Source: Nymphaea colorata (Eukaryota > Streptophyta > Magnoliopsida > Nymphaeales > Nymphaeaceae). Taken from it: DNA of 64,000 nt. The DNA is taken from NCBI RefSeq assembly GCF_008831285.2, contig NW_022205106.1:51022-115021 (forward strand), written 5' to 3'. Positions within the stretch are counted from its first letter, which is position 1; every line of letters starts with the position of its first letter. The notes beneath the pieces are model-generated. The model was not told where the DNA came from. It did not search any database and was given only the letters and a program-made list of their open reading frames with translations. The position numbers and the translations under genes are program-made. Positions 1 to 12,250 of this stretch are shown piece after piece.

Positions 1-250
1 GTTTAAAAGGGGTGGAGAGAGAGAGAAAGAGACAGGGGGTTTAAGAAAGAAAAAAGAAGAAAGAGAGATTAAAAGAGAGGTAAAAGAAAGAGAGAGAAAG
101 AGAGAGATTTAAAAAAGGGAGAGAGAGAACTGAAGAGAGAGGGAGTGAGAGAAAAGAGAAATTTTAGAGAGAGAGATCTAAAAAGAGAGAAATCAGAGAG
201 AGAGAGAGAAATAGAAAGATTAAAAGAGAGATTTTGTGTTTTTAAATTCT
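1..250. repeat. GA-rich purine tract, left end of block A
   Basis: Almost pure purine sequence made of irregular GAGAGA, AAAAGAGAG and GATTAAAAGAGAG pieces. It closely matches 52,700-53,100 and, less closely, 12,905-13,200. In both of those places it sits between LINE-derived block D and the same sequence that follows here ('aattctctttc.tggatgg'). The window therefore probably opens at the D-A junction of a repeat unit. Long peptides in any frame here are low-complexity artefacts. Confidence 0.85.
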
Positions 251-950
251 CTTTCCTGGATGGAAACAAGGATTAGCGAGTTTGGAAAATAATTTAAATA
301 TTATAACAACTTCATTACATACATTGTGGGTCAGAGAGAAACTAAAGCTCATAAAGAAAGAGTCTAAGCAAAGTCTCCAAAGCCTTTAATTTCAAGAGTT
401 TGAAATGCTTTTGAAACTATCAAAAAAATCTTTGTATGCACGTGTAAATAGTAAGGAAGACATCCTATGTAATCTTGGCAATTACGAGAAGACGTCCCAT
501 CATTAGGTAGATGAAGGATGCTCCTCCCCGAATCCTCTTGTACTCAAATTCCATCGAAGGAGCATTTCTGAAGGAAAATCACTCTTTTGGGATTGCTAAT
601 ATAATGACAAATAAATGGTTTATCAAGAGAAGAAGGATTCAAAGGTGGCTAAAGTAGTGGTCTAAAACTAATAGTAAGGTATGCATTAATCTTGAATCTG
701 ACCAGATAAAAGGTACCGATCTTGAATCTGACTTCCTCCCTTGATAATGAATGAGCATGTAAGCTTTTGTTGGCCACACTGCAGTAAAAGTCTTACAATA
801 AAACAGAAGGTATATGGATTTTTGATGAACGACAAAGCTATGTGATAGATTCAATAGGATTTTTGGTGGAGCTTTCTTAATGTGGTTCAGTACCAAAGAC
901 TCTAAACAATTTGTTAATGAGAAAAAGAAAAAAAATAAATTGCAGTAACA
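250..950. other. 5' part of block A, no gene seen
   Basis: Non-coding sequence matching 53,095-53,805 with small differences. A' carries an extra stretch around 53,375-53,410. The match stops near 905 (block A) and 53,800 (A') and resumes at about 3,320 and 54,035. Block A therefore has about 2.4 kb at this point that A' lacks. No open frame has a recognisable product. Confidence 0.7.
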
Positions 951-959
951 CATGAATGT

Positions 960-1420
960 TAAAGGATTGGATTCAAATAAAATCTTATGTTACCATCTCA
1001 AATTTATCGCATATTCATAATTCCTGTTCGAATTTGGATTTAAATACGAAGGAAGAAAAATCCATGCCATAACCACATTGAAAGTTGATTTAAATTCACA
1101 ATTCAAACTTGATTTTAGATTTACATCCACACCTGAATCCAACTTTTAAATACAAGAGCCAAAACCACATTACGATATGTTAAGAATGTACAGATATGCA
1201 AAAGGTATAAATTGGGTATATGATAATTCATTTGAAATTGAATTCAAAAGGAAACCTGAATCGGAATATGATGGGATATTTAGTGAAAACTGAACCCAAA
1301 TTCGAATCCAATCAAAAGTCATTTCTTAAATATAAATCCTATCAATTCTTTTAATTAAAGTGTTACTTTTTCTTTTTTCATATCAACTAACTTTTTCAGA
1401 GTAGTGATTGTGCGTTCAAA
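960..1420. mobile_element. possible diverged member of the 'GGGATGTCA' inverted-repeat family
   Basis: AT-rich sequence built of phrases such as 'cgaatttggatttaaata' and 'gaattcaaaaggaaacctgaat'. The composition resembles the interior of the inverted-repeat elements at 23,155, 48,488 and 59,074. Clear terminal repeats were not found, so this may be an old copy or coincidental composition. Confidence 0.3.
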
Positions 1421-1956
1421 TTCATTACTTCAAAATAGATGTGAATACATGCATGAGGTTACTTCTAGAGAATTCTTACTACAACAAAAATACAAAAAAT
1501 CAATAATTAGTTATTACAGTTTTAACAAATTGTTATATGAATGATTATGTTATGATTTGAAGGGAAACAAATAAACTGATATGAGATGTTGCACCAATCC
1601 AGATAGATGAATTCTCCTGAACAAATACGCACCCGTTAACATGAAGCTAAGCAGAGATATATAGTGGAGAATCATCAGGCCAACCTCCAAATAACAGAAT
1701 CATCCAACCACCACCTTTGACATTTCATAATGAAAAAATAAATGCAAAAGATCAAAACTGAAGTGGCTGAATTTGGTAATGGTAAAGAAACAAAAATATT
1801 TGTTGACAAGTTTCCGAATGCTCCAGCTTTTGACACAAGCAGTGGGCAATCACCCCCCCTACCTCAAAAATAAAAAGAAAAAAAGAAGCAAAAAGAGAAA
1901 GTTCGGTTGGGGAGAGGAAGAGGAGGAGTCATTGCCACCCTTGAGGGACTCGAGCA

Positions 1957-2734
1957 TAGGCATGGGCCTGCATGATCAGACCCGGCCCGGCCCGGTAACT
2001 TTGCGGACCGGGTATCAATCAGTACATGCGGCCCGTCGCGGGCCCGGTAAGCCCAACAATTTTTTTATTTTTAATTTTTAAATACATTTTGAAGTCTGTT
2101 TCCTTTGTAAAGGTTTCAAACTTTAAAAAAATGAAAGTTCACTTTAGTCTTCATTTTCTTCCCTCGCCGTCGGCATTTCACCAGGCTGCATCGCCATCAT
2201 TGCACCTCCTGACACGCACGGACGTGCCTACGATGCCATCACAAACTCGCTGCCTCTTGTTCCAAATCCAAACCATTTGTCGCCGCCCTACTACTGCTCG
2301 GCTTGAGGACTCATCGATTCCATTGTCACCAGTCTCCCCACTCTCTCTCTCTCTATGTGTGTGTGTGTGAATGGTTGTTCTCCATTGGAATGAATCCGAC
2401 GTGAATGATTGTTCTCCGTTTGGATGAATCAGGTGACATTCGTAAGATGGGGAAGGCAGGACGGTGGTTGAAGAGCATGTTGGGTTTGGCCAGTCCAATC
2501 GGAGCATGAAGCAGTGGAGGAAAGGTGCAGGAGGAAGTGGCAGTCTGGCAGAAGCGATGCCACGGTGGCTGCAAAAGTGGGCCAGGCCTCATGCATTCTT
2601 ATCATGGCCCGGTACTGGGTCCGGCCTGACCCATTAATAGTTGGGATGGGTAGCGGGCTGGCCAGGTCCAAGCCCTGGTAGTTAACAGCACAAAATTGTC
2701 GGGTCGGTCTGGCATAGCCCGATGCCCAGGCCTA
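1957..2734. mobile_element. non-autonomous DNA-transposon-like element with TAGGC ends
   Basis: The left end starts TAGGCATGGGCCTG and is followed by GGCCCGG repeats. The right end, read in reverse complement, starts TAGGCCTGGGCATCGGGC and then has related CCGAC pieces. The two ends form an imperfect inverted repeat around about 780 bases that are more GC-rich than the flanks. The interior has a CT/GT microsatellite near 2,341-2,369 and no recognisable transposase. GGGCCGGGCCC-type ends are typical of plant hAT-like elements. The A' copy lacks it, consistent with insertion (or loss) after the duplication. No clear target duplication was seen. Confidence 0.5.
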
Positions 2735-2807
2735 GTCCAGCATGCATCTAGTGTTTCTCTTTTTATTTAAAAAACAAGAATGTGGGCCCCCATGTGGGTG
2801 GCTGGGT

Positions 2808-2839
2808 CACTTTTGTCATCTATTATTAGTTCATATATA

Positions 2840-2881
<42 letters not shown>

Positions 2882-2915
2882 TATATATATGAACTAATAA
2901 TAGATGACAAAAGTG
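2808..2915. repeat. 108-bp near-perfect palindrome with (AT)n centre
   Basis: The left arm at 2,808-2,840 and right arm at 2,883-2,915 are 33-base perfect reverse complements, starting CACTTTTGTCATC and ending GATGACAAAAGTG. They enclose a TA dinucleotide run. The transcript would fold into a long hairpin. It may be a very short foldback element or an AT-rich palindrome. Confidence 0.9.
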
Positions 2916-3050
2916 CCTTATCACTTTTTTATCTATGTTGTTCTCCCAACCACCGTCATGAAAATGATCAATTTCTATTCAGCTGGAGGCCGCAAAACCA
3001 GTTTTCTCTGCAATCTAAACTTATAGACATGATTTCAAATTTGGTAAGAA

Positions 3051-3093
3051 ACAAACACACACACACACACACACACATATATACATATATATT
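3051..3093. repeat. (CA)n(TA)n microsatellite
   Basis: A CA dinucleotide run followed by ATATACATATAT. It lies in the part of block A that has no counterpart in A'. Confidence 0.9.
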
Positions 3094-4078
3094 AAGTTAG
3101 TCATATTTTGGATGTTAATAATTTTTTTAATAATCTAAAAATGAATGGCTCTTTTAACATCAAAATTTTGAACATTGTAGAAAAGAACAATTTTTTCATG
3201 AAAATAACTTGAACCAAAACATGATTTTTATAAATTTAGTATTAATTATATACATATTAGGAGGTTCACATTTTATTTAAAATATCTTTTAATATAAATT
3301 TGAGAGCTATGGCTTAACATTATGCGAATCTTAACATTATGAGAAAGGTTAAGATATGGCTGTTGGATTCAATATGTATTTTCGCAACCGAGTGCAATAT
3401 GAACTTTATGCTAAATAAATTTGGATTGCAGATCATATATGTAAAATATTTTTACATAATAAAATCATTGAAATAAAAGATTAACAAGAAATCTGACAAG
3501 TCCGAAAGGGTGAACTCTAGGGGATGTTGAAGGCTTGGCTTTGCGGATTTTTCTACCACATTTATTTAGGAGCAAGTAAATTAAGAAATTGAATTTTTTC
3601 TTTAACACAACCTATAAAAAATTTGCCGATGAGTATTTTTCTCATGTATTCTAGTATTATAACAGATCACGCCACGATTGATGGGAATTAAAGTTAATGT
3701 GAATGAACAAAATATAATGAATTGGAGAGAGAAAAGAAGCAGCAATGTGAACGTAGCTAGTCTGGAAGAGAAGAAGAATACAATGTAAGGAATTGACGAA
3801 ACAGCATGAAAGGACTGAAGCCAATGAGTAACAACTGACAGATTGAGGGCTGAATTTCTTGAGCCATCAAGGGCCGAATTTCTTCCGTTGCTTGATTACT
3901 TCAGCACTCTACCACTCGCAAGAGAATAATGTGGTGGTGGTGGTGATCAAACGGACCCACCTGCTCAATTTGAATTTTATTTGCAGTTTTTTGCCTATTT
4001 TCTTCACATCCTTCTGAAAATTGCTTCTCTTCCTCTGCCCTTCAATCTACCGAGAAACTGGGAGTGGGGTTGCAGGAG

Positions 4079-7000
4079 ATGGGGGAGGTAATACATGCTC
4101 TTGTGAAACAGCCATTTCTACTGCAACCAATTTGTTGAAAGAGATGTAAGACTACATCTTGAATGCCAAAGACGATCTGAAGAAGCTCCAAAGGATCCTG
4201 AAAATCTTCCAAAAGGCCATCAAAGATGCTGAACGAGTCCTTTTTCAGGAAGGAGTGCAACAGAGAACTAGAGCTTGAGCTCAAGGATGTTGTTCATGAT
4301 GCCGAGGACATCATCAAATGATATTGTAGCAAAATTGAGGCCAGCAAGAGGGATCAGGTATGGAAGCGATCAGTGACCACAACACTCTCTTCCTATTACG
4401 AAGATGTTTCTTTTCGTTACCAACTTGGTAACAAAATCAAGAAAATCAATGAAAGGCTTGATAAAATAAAGAAAGATTGGGACATGGTGGATAGGCTCAA
4501 AACAACACGAAAAGGGGGTGGTAAGGACCCTGTTCAATGTGAACATGTCAACCCCAAAGAGGCAACCCATCACATAGGTATAGAACTGCCCAAAGGCAGG
4601 GGGAATGATAAAAAGGTGTTAGTAGAAATGCTCGTCAAATGACTTTTGTAGTAAGACTACGAAGGGTGGTGCTTCTATTATCTCCATTGTTGGAAAGAGA
4701 GGGATCAGTAAAATGACTCTTGCAAACACGGTATTTAATGAAGTTGAACAACAGTTCATGGAACACAGGTGGTGGGTTTGTGTTTCGTAAAGGCCAAACC
4801 ATAAGGATTTGGTGCGGAAGATACTAAGGGAAGTGTGCAAGAGTTCTGCAGAAAACACTGATTGTTCCTTGACTGACTTATGCACACAACTACTGAACGA
4901 GCTCTCAAAGGAAAAAAATTTGTTTTCCTAGATGATGTAGGGGAAGTAAAATGGTGGGACGAAGAGATAGGGGGAACATTGATGCCGAGTGCCATCGGGA
5001 GCAACATTTTGATTACCAGTAGAAAGAAATATGTGTCGGAGGGGATGGGTGCTTTTTATATGCATGAATTACAAGAATTTAGTTTCCACCAAAGTTGGTA
5101 CTTGTTTGTGAAGGAGGTTTTAAGAGAAGGCCAAACAGAAGAAGATTCGGTGATGCATATGATCAAATTTGTTGGAGATGGAATAGTAAAGAAGTGTGGT
5201 GGGTTGCCACTTGTTATTAAGATGGTGGGGTCCATGATGCACACCAAGAAAATGAGTAGGGAGGACTGGAAGTCCCTCGTGGATAGTAAGATATGGGAAT
5301 GGAAGACTCCTGCAGCCTCATCATTGTCCACTGAAATAGGTGGCGATATTCTTCCTGGTCTCATGCTGAGCTATGATAACTTGCCATATTATTTGAAGAG
5401 TTGTTTTGTGTATTGCTGCATTTATCCAAAGGATTATGAGATTGAAATGGAGACATTGACCATGTAATGGGTGGCACATGGATTGATTGAGGAAGGCATA
5501 GATGTTGAAGCGACAGCAAACCAATACATTGAAGATTGGATAAGGCAGTGTTTGATTGAAGAAATTGATTTGAAGAGCATCAAATTGCATCACATTTTGC
5601 ATGACCTTGCCTTATATATAGGTGGAAGGGAATATGGCCATGCCTCTACTACTGATCACACCCACCATCTGTCATTACTTGGTGTACATGATGCAGAGGC
5701 ACACAAGCATAATACCTTGGAAACAGCAAATAAGGTGGTGTGCACATTGTTGGCTTATTCCAATTCTTACTTGCAGGTTTATATTGAACACTTGACCAAT
5801 TTCAAGTGGTTGAGGGTGTTGTCATTGAGGGGATGCAAATTCGATGAGCTGCCAAAGTCCATTGAATATCTTTCACTTATTAATATCTCAATCTAAGCAA
5901 TTCTAAAGTGAGACGTTGCCCAGTTCAATCTGCCGACTGGGAAGCTTACCAATTTACGGATGACAAAGGGGACACAAGGGTTGGAGGGGACAAGAAAAGC
6001 AATTGATTGTGCAAGAAATGCACAATTGCTTAAGGAGAAGCGTGGCATAATTAGTTTGGAATTCTACTTTGGAATTACTGGAGGTGTTTCTGAACAGAGT
6101 GGTACTTCTGAACACAGTAATGAGAAACAGGGTGGGGCTTCTGAACAGAGTGGTGCGCTGGAGGCATTGGAACCTCCACTTGGGCTGGAGTGCTTGGAGA
6201 TAGGTGATTATAAGGGAAAGATGCCAGCTTGGCATTTGAATACTGAGTATACCAAGCTACATTCGCTAAAGCTAGAAAGATGCCATTTTTGAGAAAAACT
6301 AATAAGCATTACCCCGGTTGAAAGTACTAAATGTCATCAATTGCCCAGCACTATGTGAAATAGCTAGCATGCCTGCCTTGGAGTCGTGGAAGGTGGAGGA
6401 ATGGTGCAGCCTAGAGCAATTACCTCATCACATGCCTGCTTTCAAGTCGTTGAAGGTGGAGGAATGCTGCAGCCTAGAGCAATTACCTCATCGACCTAAT
6501 AGCTTGAAGTAACGTTCCTTTACTTGAGGAGTTTATGGTGGAAGGTTTGCTCAGCTGGGAAGGGTGGCCAGCAGATGGATTAGGGGAAACAACATTGACT
6601 TCTATGCCAAGGTTAAGAGAGGCGAATTTTGTGAATTGTCCAAAGATGCAGACAGAAGGCTTGCTTGATGCTCTATTTGAGCTGGCGGGGCATGACGGTC
6701 AAGTGACTCAGCTCCAAAGTTTGTCAGTGTGTTGTTGCCTAAGTGCGAAATTGGGATGGAAATTCCTTGAGCAACTGCCAAACCTCATTGAGTTAAGGTT
6801 GGATCCAGACTCAGCAGTACTACTGCCATCGCCATTGCCATCGGAGGTATCAACATTTCTACCCTCCCTCAAGTCTCTGTCTTTGAGTGACACGAATGTT
6901 GATGAGGTCTAATTGGGAAGGGTGCCTCAGTGGTTGTGGGGTCTCTCCCAACTGGAGACATTGTACCTAAACTATTTCTATGAGTACATCAGCTTGGGAG

Positions 7001-7251
7001 GCCACTGGCAATGCCTCCCAAAACTGAGATACCTAGAGCTTCAATACTTCCACAAACTGAAGTCTCTGGTGGACATTACTACCCACCAAAATGAAAATGA
7101 TGCAGTAGCAACAACATGTCCCACGGATGCAAACGAACAGATCGCCTGCCTCTCAAAGCTTGAAAAGTTGGTAATTTACTTTTGTCCAGCACTCCATCTG
7201 CCGCAGGAACTCAGAGACCATCTTGTGGAAAGGTTATCCATCCTAGGCTAA
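4079..7251 (+). pseudogene. CC-NBS-LRR (NLR) disease-resistance pseudogene, copy A
   Basis: Family role: cytoplasmic immune receptor that senses pathogen effectors. Domains in order: Rx-type coiled coil with an EDVID-like DAEDIIK segment (about 4,300); a degenerate P-loop reading VGKRGISKMT (4,686-4,720); kinase-2 FVFLDDVGE (about 4,918); a GLPL motif as CGGLPLVIK (about 5,195); RNBS-D CFVYCCIYPKDYE (5,401-5,440); an MHD-like ILHDLA (about 5,590); then leucine-rich repeats to the stop at 7,249. The CFVYC motif places it in the non-TIR class. Lesions: a 1-base loss soon after the ATG, stops at 4,147, 4,319, 4,788 and 5,465, a small deletion near 4,637 causing a frameshift, and larger deletions near 5,930 and in the LRR (about 6,490). 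It lacks an intact P-loop, so even a repaired frame would probably not bind nucleotide normally. Single apparent coding exon. The identification is firm. Confidence 0.93.
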
Positions 7252-7254
7252 AGT

Positions 7255-7624
7255 GGTTGAGGTGCTGTTGTATCATGTTACGGAACCTTTTCTGTTTCGT
7301 AGGCTGAAGCCTTCAGTATTTACATATGTCCTGCACTTGATCTGCCGCAGGAGTAACATGCCATCTTGGAGGAAAGGTAACTATTATCCGATATGTTTTA
7401 ATATTTAAAATCGGTGACAGATTGTAACTATATTTTTTTTTGGGTCAAGTATGAATCCTTTGCATTTCGTCGGCTCTTTTTCTCTCCCTTGTTTGATTTA
7501 GGTCTTGTACATTTTTTATGTCTTGTTTTCCAACTGCAAAAGTAGAGTGAATATATAAAAATCAATAGATTGCAACTGCTTTCAGCAAACATGACAGAAG
7601 TCAATATTACTTGGTCATGTTGGG
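7255..7624. other. NLR 3' flank with a decayed extra LRR tail
   Basis: Just after the NLR stop, 7,300-7,375 again contains 'cttcagtatttacatatgtcctgcacttgatctgccgcagg', a weak repeat of the terminal LRR codons at about 7,165-7,215. The rest is non-coding and is itself the template of the duplication at 7,625-8,015. Confidence 0.6.
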
Positions 7625-8015
7625 GTGATTTCACTGAGAACATCAGCTTGGGAGGCCACAGGAAATGCCTCCCGAAACTGGGAAAGCCAGTTCTTTTTTA
7701 CTTCCCCAATGTCAAGTCTTCGGGTGGGCGCAGCAAATAGTGTTACTCCTCAACAAAATGATGCATTAGCAACCACATTTCTCACGGACAAACAGGAACA
7801 GATCGCCTTCTTCTAGAAGCTTCAATGGTTGAGCAGCTAAGAGACCATCTTGGAGAAAGGTTCACAATTACTAAAATGTTTCAGTGTGTAAAAAATCGGT
7901 GACAGATTGAAACTATTTTTTTGTTAAACGTGAATCCTTTTTGCTTTTTGTCGGCTCTCTTCTTTCCTTCCCTTGCTTGATTTAGGACTTGCAAAATTTT
8001 TATGCCATGTTTTCC
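7625..8015 (+). pseudogene. tandemly duplicated 3' end of NLR copy A
   Basis: This stretch repeats the last LRR codons of the gene ending at 7,251 (the 'catcagcttgggaggccac' segment, the 'aaaatgatgcattagcaac' segment and 'cagatcgccttc') and then its 3' flank ('aaaatcggtgacagattg', 'gtcggctct', 'ttgatttagg', 'gttttcca'). The matching parent sequence is about 6,980-7,535. The copy is internally shortened and has stops, so it cannot extend the protein. Confidence 0.8.
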
Positions 8016-8155
8016 ATTATCTCTTTCACCCACCACACATTTGGTCTATTAGTTCTTAGCCGATCCAACCACCATTTAATTTTTATGCATCCACATAATA
8101 TTTTTCTTCCTTTATTTTTCTTGACTGTCACATCATGATAGAATGGATAGTCTTA

Positions 8156-8195
<40 letters not shown>

Positions 8196-9820
8196 CCAAA
8201 TCTGATGGATCCATATCCAAAACCTGTAAGGTTGTTAGCAGAGATGCTCACTTCCTATTGTATAGCTGAGTCCTCCACCGAAGAATCAGAATTGTTTGAC
8301 TTCTTCACCTTTTGGAGTTTTCTTTTAAGAACTCTCTTCTGTTTTTGACATCTCATTCTAACAGGAATGTTTGGGTTCCAAAGAACACAATGTTCATATA
8401 TGAAACACCCTTTAAAGTGTGCGTAAATTTTTGTTGCTATTCTTCTTGTACACTTTGAGGCCCCCTCCCTGGCACGATTCTATTGGAAGTTCATAACTTT
8501 TTTCATGTATATCTTTGGATCAATGCCTTTAAAGCAAAATTATTGGAATCAAATGGAAGTTAACCTATCCAACCCAAATCACTGTTAAGCCAAATTTTTT
8601 GCTTAGCTGGAGGTTAATAACCACACTACCTAGAAAAGACCCAAGGGCCCCTCATACCTTTCAGCTTAAGTGTCGCGAACTCACATTTAATTGTTAATAT
8701 ATGTTTTTGGTATTATCATTTTAAAAAAGGTAACTTTTATATAGTGTTTTGCCGATTCACAGTTGAATCAATTGAATTGTTAAAATAGCCAATTTTACTG
8801 AATTGACCAGCTTGATTGATTTGATTCCATGTAAGTATGTTTTTTGCAATAGCAGCATTTAAAAAAATATAAACTAAACCCTCACAAGATGGTTTCCACA
8901 ACCATAAATGTTTACTACCCATGAATGTTTTTTTAGAAAATCATCAGACAACGTAAAGATACAAGCCTAACCGACATTTCATCCAATTATATTAAACAAG
9001 AGCTAATAAAAATCCAATTTCCAAAAGAGTTAATTTTCCTTAATATTTCTGGAACTTACAATAATTTAGTTAACATCTGTTTAAAAAATTGGTTGTATTT
9101 GGTTTTATAAAATGTCGCTCTCGCAATTCTGGATTTGAATTCAATTTAATAAATGTTCAATCAATTTGGATAAGGGTTTAGGTTCAATTTCAGACAAATA
9201 TCATTGTATATTTAATATACAAACAATTTGAAAGATGGCCAGTCCTTCACATGTCAAAATATGGTCAGAATTTGATTGCATAATTAAAGGATGGATTCAG
9301 ACTTGGGTCATGTCAAAATGAAAATTAGATATCAGATCAGATCTGGACTATAAATTCAAAAATTTGATTCACGCAAACTTTTCTTTCATTAACGTTCAAA
9401 TCTTAAATCAAATCTAAATATGTGAACTTCTGATATATAGAATAGGGTAATGCGATACATTCAGTTTGAATCTGATCTGATGGGGTATCATTCTTTCGCC
9501 GGCCATACGCCACGCAAGGTTGGGGAGAGAATGGAACTGCTTTTAGAAAGATACAAATGGCACCACATGTTCTCTTCAATTTGTCGCATTGACAATTTAT
9601 CCTTGTGAAGAGAGAGAGGGAGAAAAGGGGGGGGGGGGGGGAGAAACCCCTTGTTTCCATGGTTTTACCATAGAATTTGTTCTCATTGGTGTGCAACTCT
9701 GTGATTAAGTGGAAATTTTTAAGTTGTTTGCTCATTTTACAGCACTAAAAAGAATATCTTGGTACTACAGGACAATCATACCCCAGTTTCTATCACAAGT
9801 AAACCAATTTTCCTTTCGAC
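8016..9820. other. non-coding stretch, no gene seen
   Basis: AT-rich sequence with a TA microsatellite at about 8,157-8,191 and a G run at 9,629-9,640. The part 9,110-9,470 has the 'gatttgaattcaatt / cagatctggac' composition of the family described at 23,155, without clear ends. No frame encodes a recognised product. Confidence 0.6.
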
Positions 9821-9825
9821 TCGAG

Positions 9826-10006
9826 GTAACAAGTTTTTCTTTGGTGTCGTACACGAATTAAACGAGTTGATGTGAACAAGTTTTCAAAAACAAGTTACGC
9901 CATAAACGATTTAAGCAAGTTAAGGGAGTCGAGCTCGAGCTTGATGTTGTATAATCAAGTCGAGCTCAAGAGGGACAAGCTTGGGCTCGACACATGTGCA
10001 GCCCTA
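9826..10006. mobile_element. fragment of a hAT-like miniature element ending GTGCAGCCCTA
   Basis: GAGTCGAGCTCGAGC-type repeats lead to a terminus reading 'gctcgacacatgtgcagcccta'. Ends of this kind (TAGGGCTGCACA in the other orientation, followed by GAGCTCGA-rich sequence) are common in plant hAT-type miniature elements. Only one end is convincing. It abuts the 3' end of the LINE in block D. Confidence 0.4.
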
Positions 10007-10019
10007 CTTGGTGATGCAA

Positions 10020-12250
10020 CGTCGTTGCTACGAGTTTAGGCATCCCAAACATTTTTATTAACAATATAACAGATAACAAAATACAAGATACCTGAGCTAG
10101 AACAAACCAAAAAAGAAGAGAGACATAAACCTCAAATACAAAGATAGAAACTACAACTAACGAATAAGAACATAGGCATAAAACAAACCTCACTGTACAA
10201 AAGGATTACAGCCTCGTTGCAATTGATTGTTGACAGCAAATACATCATTTACAAAAAGCCATTTTCTGCACACCATTTCACCACATACAGATCAACCGCA
10301 AAACCATGTAGTAAGGAGGAAAGATCACCTGTTGATGTTCCCACTTTAAATCGGCTATCATATCCTTTAAATCATTGCAGACTCTCCATTCGAGACCACT
10401 CATAATTAAATTGGCATGATGCATAATAGAATTTCTTTGTTTCCTTATGTTCCAAAAGAGTACATGTAAGCATAAACATAGCGTATTGTAACCCATTTAT
10501 TTGAAAGACCATTTGAACCACCATGAGATAACTTCTTGAATAGAGTTATGCACTTCTAAACATGACCCCTCCCCCCTCATATTTTGGAAAAAATATGATA
10601 CTTCTATTTTTAAATTTTTTTAATTTGGGCTATGTAAAAATTTTGAAAAATATTGTTCAGTACTTGTATATTTTTTGCAAATACTATTCTACCCTTCCCA
10701 AAAAAATTGCTGGCTTCACCCTTGTATCTAGGGTCTTGTGTTTATTATTTCAAGTCCATTTCATCTCAAGTTAATGAAATTATGAGTACCCCATTCCTCA
10801 CACGAAATTTTCACCTTTTCTGTAACCCAAACACCGCTAAATTAAGCAACAAACCTCTTCTCATCCCCAAAAGGCAGCTTTTCCATATCCAAGAAAAATA
10901 GGCGTTACTTTACAATGTTCACAAGCTCCCATTCAAGTATTGGTGTGACCAAAAGAGTACATAAGGAGTTGGTGACGTCAAGAAGGCCAAGACCACCTTC
11001 TTGTATCGGAGCAAGCAAACTTCCAACTAATTAACTGACGTTTCCTAATATGATGAGAATCCCCCCAAATAAATTTCTTCTCTACAAAGTTCAGTACAAG
11101 AAGTAGAAGTCTAAATGCTCTCACCCAATAACCGACCACTTGCTGCAGAACATGCTTCTCATATAAGTAAGTGGATGGTCCACCCTTCTACAAAGCTTCT
11201 CACATAAGTCAGGGGTGAGAATACCAACAAATAATGGAACCCAAATAAGTAAGGGGAAGTTTAGAAACTGTCAATGAAATCAGTTTGCAATCACCATTGT
11301 GTTGTCAAAAACATTAAAATGAATACAAAAATGAAATGAATTTATAGTCAAACCTGGTTTGGAAGTGAAATCAGGTAAAACTGTGTTTAAACAAGAAGTG
11401 GATTTTCACAACAGCCCAAAAAAATAAAAGGATGTCATTTGCAGAGAAGAAGTGCCCCAGGTAAGAAGTAAATTGAGAAAGTCATTTTAGGGGATTGCTG
11501 CCCTGTAAAACTCGCCATTGGAGGTTTTCAGATAAAACTTCCACAACACAACAATAGTAAACAAAAGTGGAGAGAGAGGGTGCATTTGTCATCGGCCTCC
11601 ATAGCAACAAAAAGTGGTTCCCTCCCTTTTTAAAGGTGACAACTAAGGAAGCAGTAGAAACATAAGTCATAATTTTCCTCATCCTATCTTCATAGGATCC
11701 CAAAAAAGAAAGACCAAAGTGCCGAAAAGACCATCTCACTTTGCCATAAACTTTTGGAATATTTAATTTGAGGAGAAAAAATTGTTCTATATGCCCTTAT
11801 CCAAGCTGTTGACTGCTTCAAGTGCAAGGTGCATGGTTGGTGAATAAATCTACTGGAGAGATAAGATGACCTTGTTCTGAGCCAATAATTGTGCTAAGAC
11901 AATCTTCATTCTCTCAGCCGTCAACTTAGCAACTAGTTTATAGATCAAATTGCATAATGATGTAGGTCAAGACTTTTATATCCTTAATGACATGAAATTA
12001 AAAATCAATATCATATGTGTTGCATTTACCCACCTTACAAGCTTGTTTGTGATGAAGAAATTTCTCACCCCTAGTGCTGCATATTTTGCATCCCAAAATT
12101 TATTTTGGTTCACCAATGGGAATTTGTTCTGCAAATTGGAAAAGGGTCTACCGGCCATCAGTATGAGGCTTAGTTTTTTCTGGCACGTTGTTCATTCTTG
12201 GTGCATTTCCACATTCATTTAAGCATTATTCTCCACTTAAATGCAGTGTG
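10020..12250 (-). mobile_element. L1-type LINE reverse-transcriptase remnant (block D, copy 1)
   Basis: Read on the minus strand from about 12,160: PTSLCNLIYKLVAK and ALEAVNSLDKG (about 12,000-11,800), a KVRWSF / YVSTASLV segment (about 11,735), TLSPLLFTIVV (about 11,590), then FGGI and SLLAPIQEGGLGLLD (11,060-10,970), and finally VLFWNIRKQRNSI (about 10,460). These follow the order of the plant L1 reverse transcriptase and its C-terminal region. The YADD catalytic stretch is not preserved. Many stops and frameshifts break it. A short foreign repeat interrupts it at about 10,561-10,790. Stretches are repeated at 26,780-28,320, 51,935-52,690 and 14,690-15,085. The 3' untranslated part lies at about 10,020-10,240. 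Confidence 0.8.
10561..10790. repeat. dispersed short repeat inserted in the LINE
   Basis: Begins 'catgacccctcccccctcat.ttttgg' and continues through 'tatgtaaaaattttgaaaaatattgtt', 'ttgcaaatact' and 'ttgctggcttcaccc'. The same unit occurs at about 26,570-26,800 and 51,745-51,970. In the first copy it splits LINE coding sequence; in the others it lies at the B-D boundary. No terminal repeat was recognised. Confidence 0.65.

Noticed and set aside
69-269. Leu/Ser/Phe-rich minus-strand frame
   Set aside because: Simple translation of the GA-rich purine tract.
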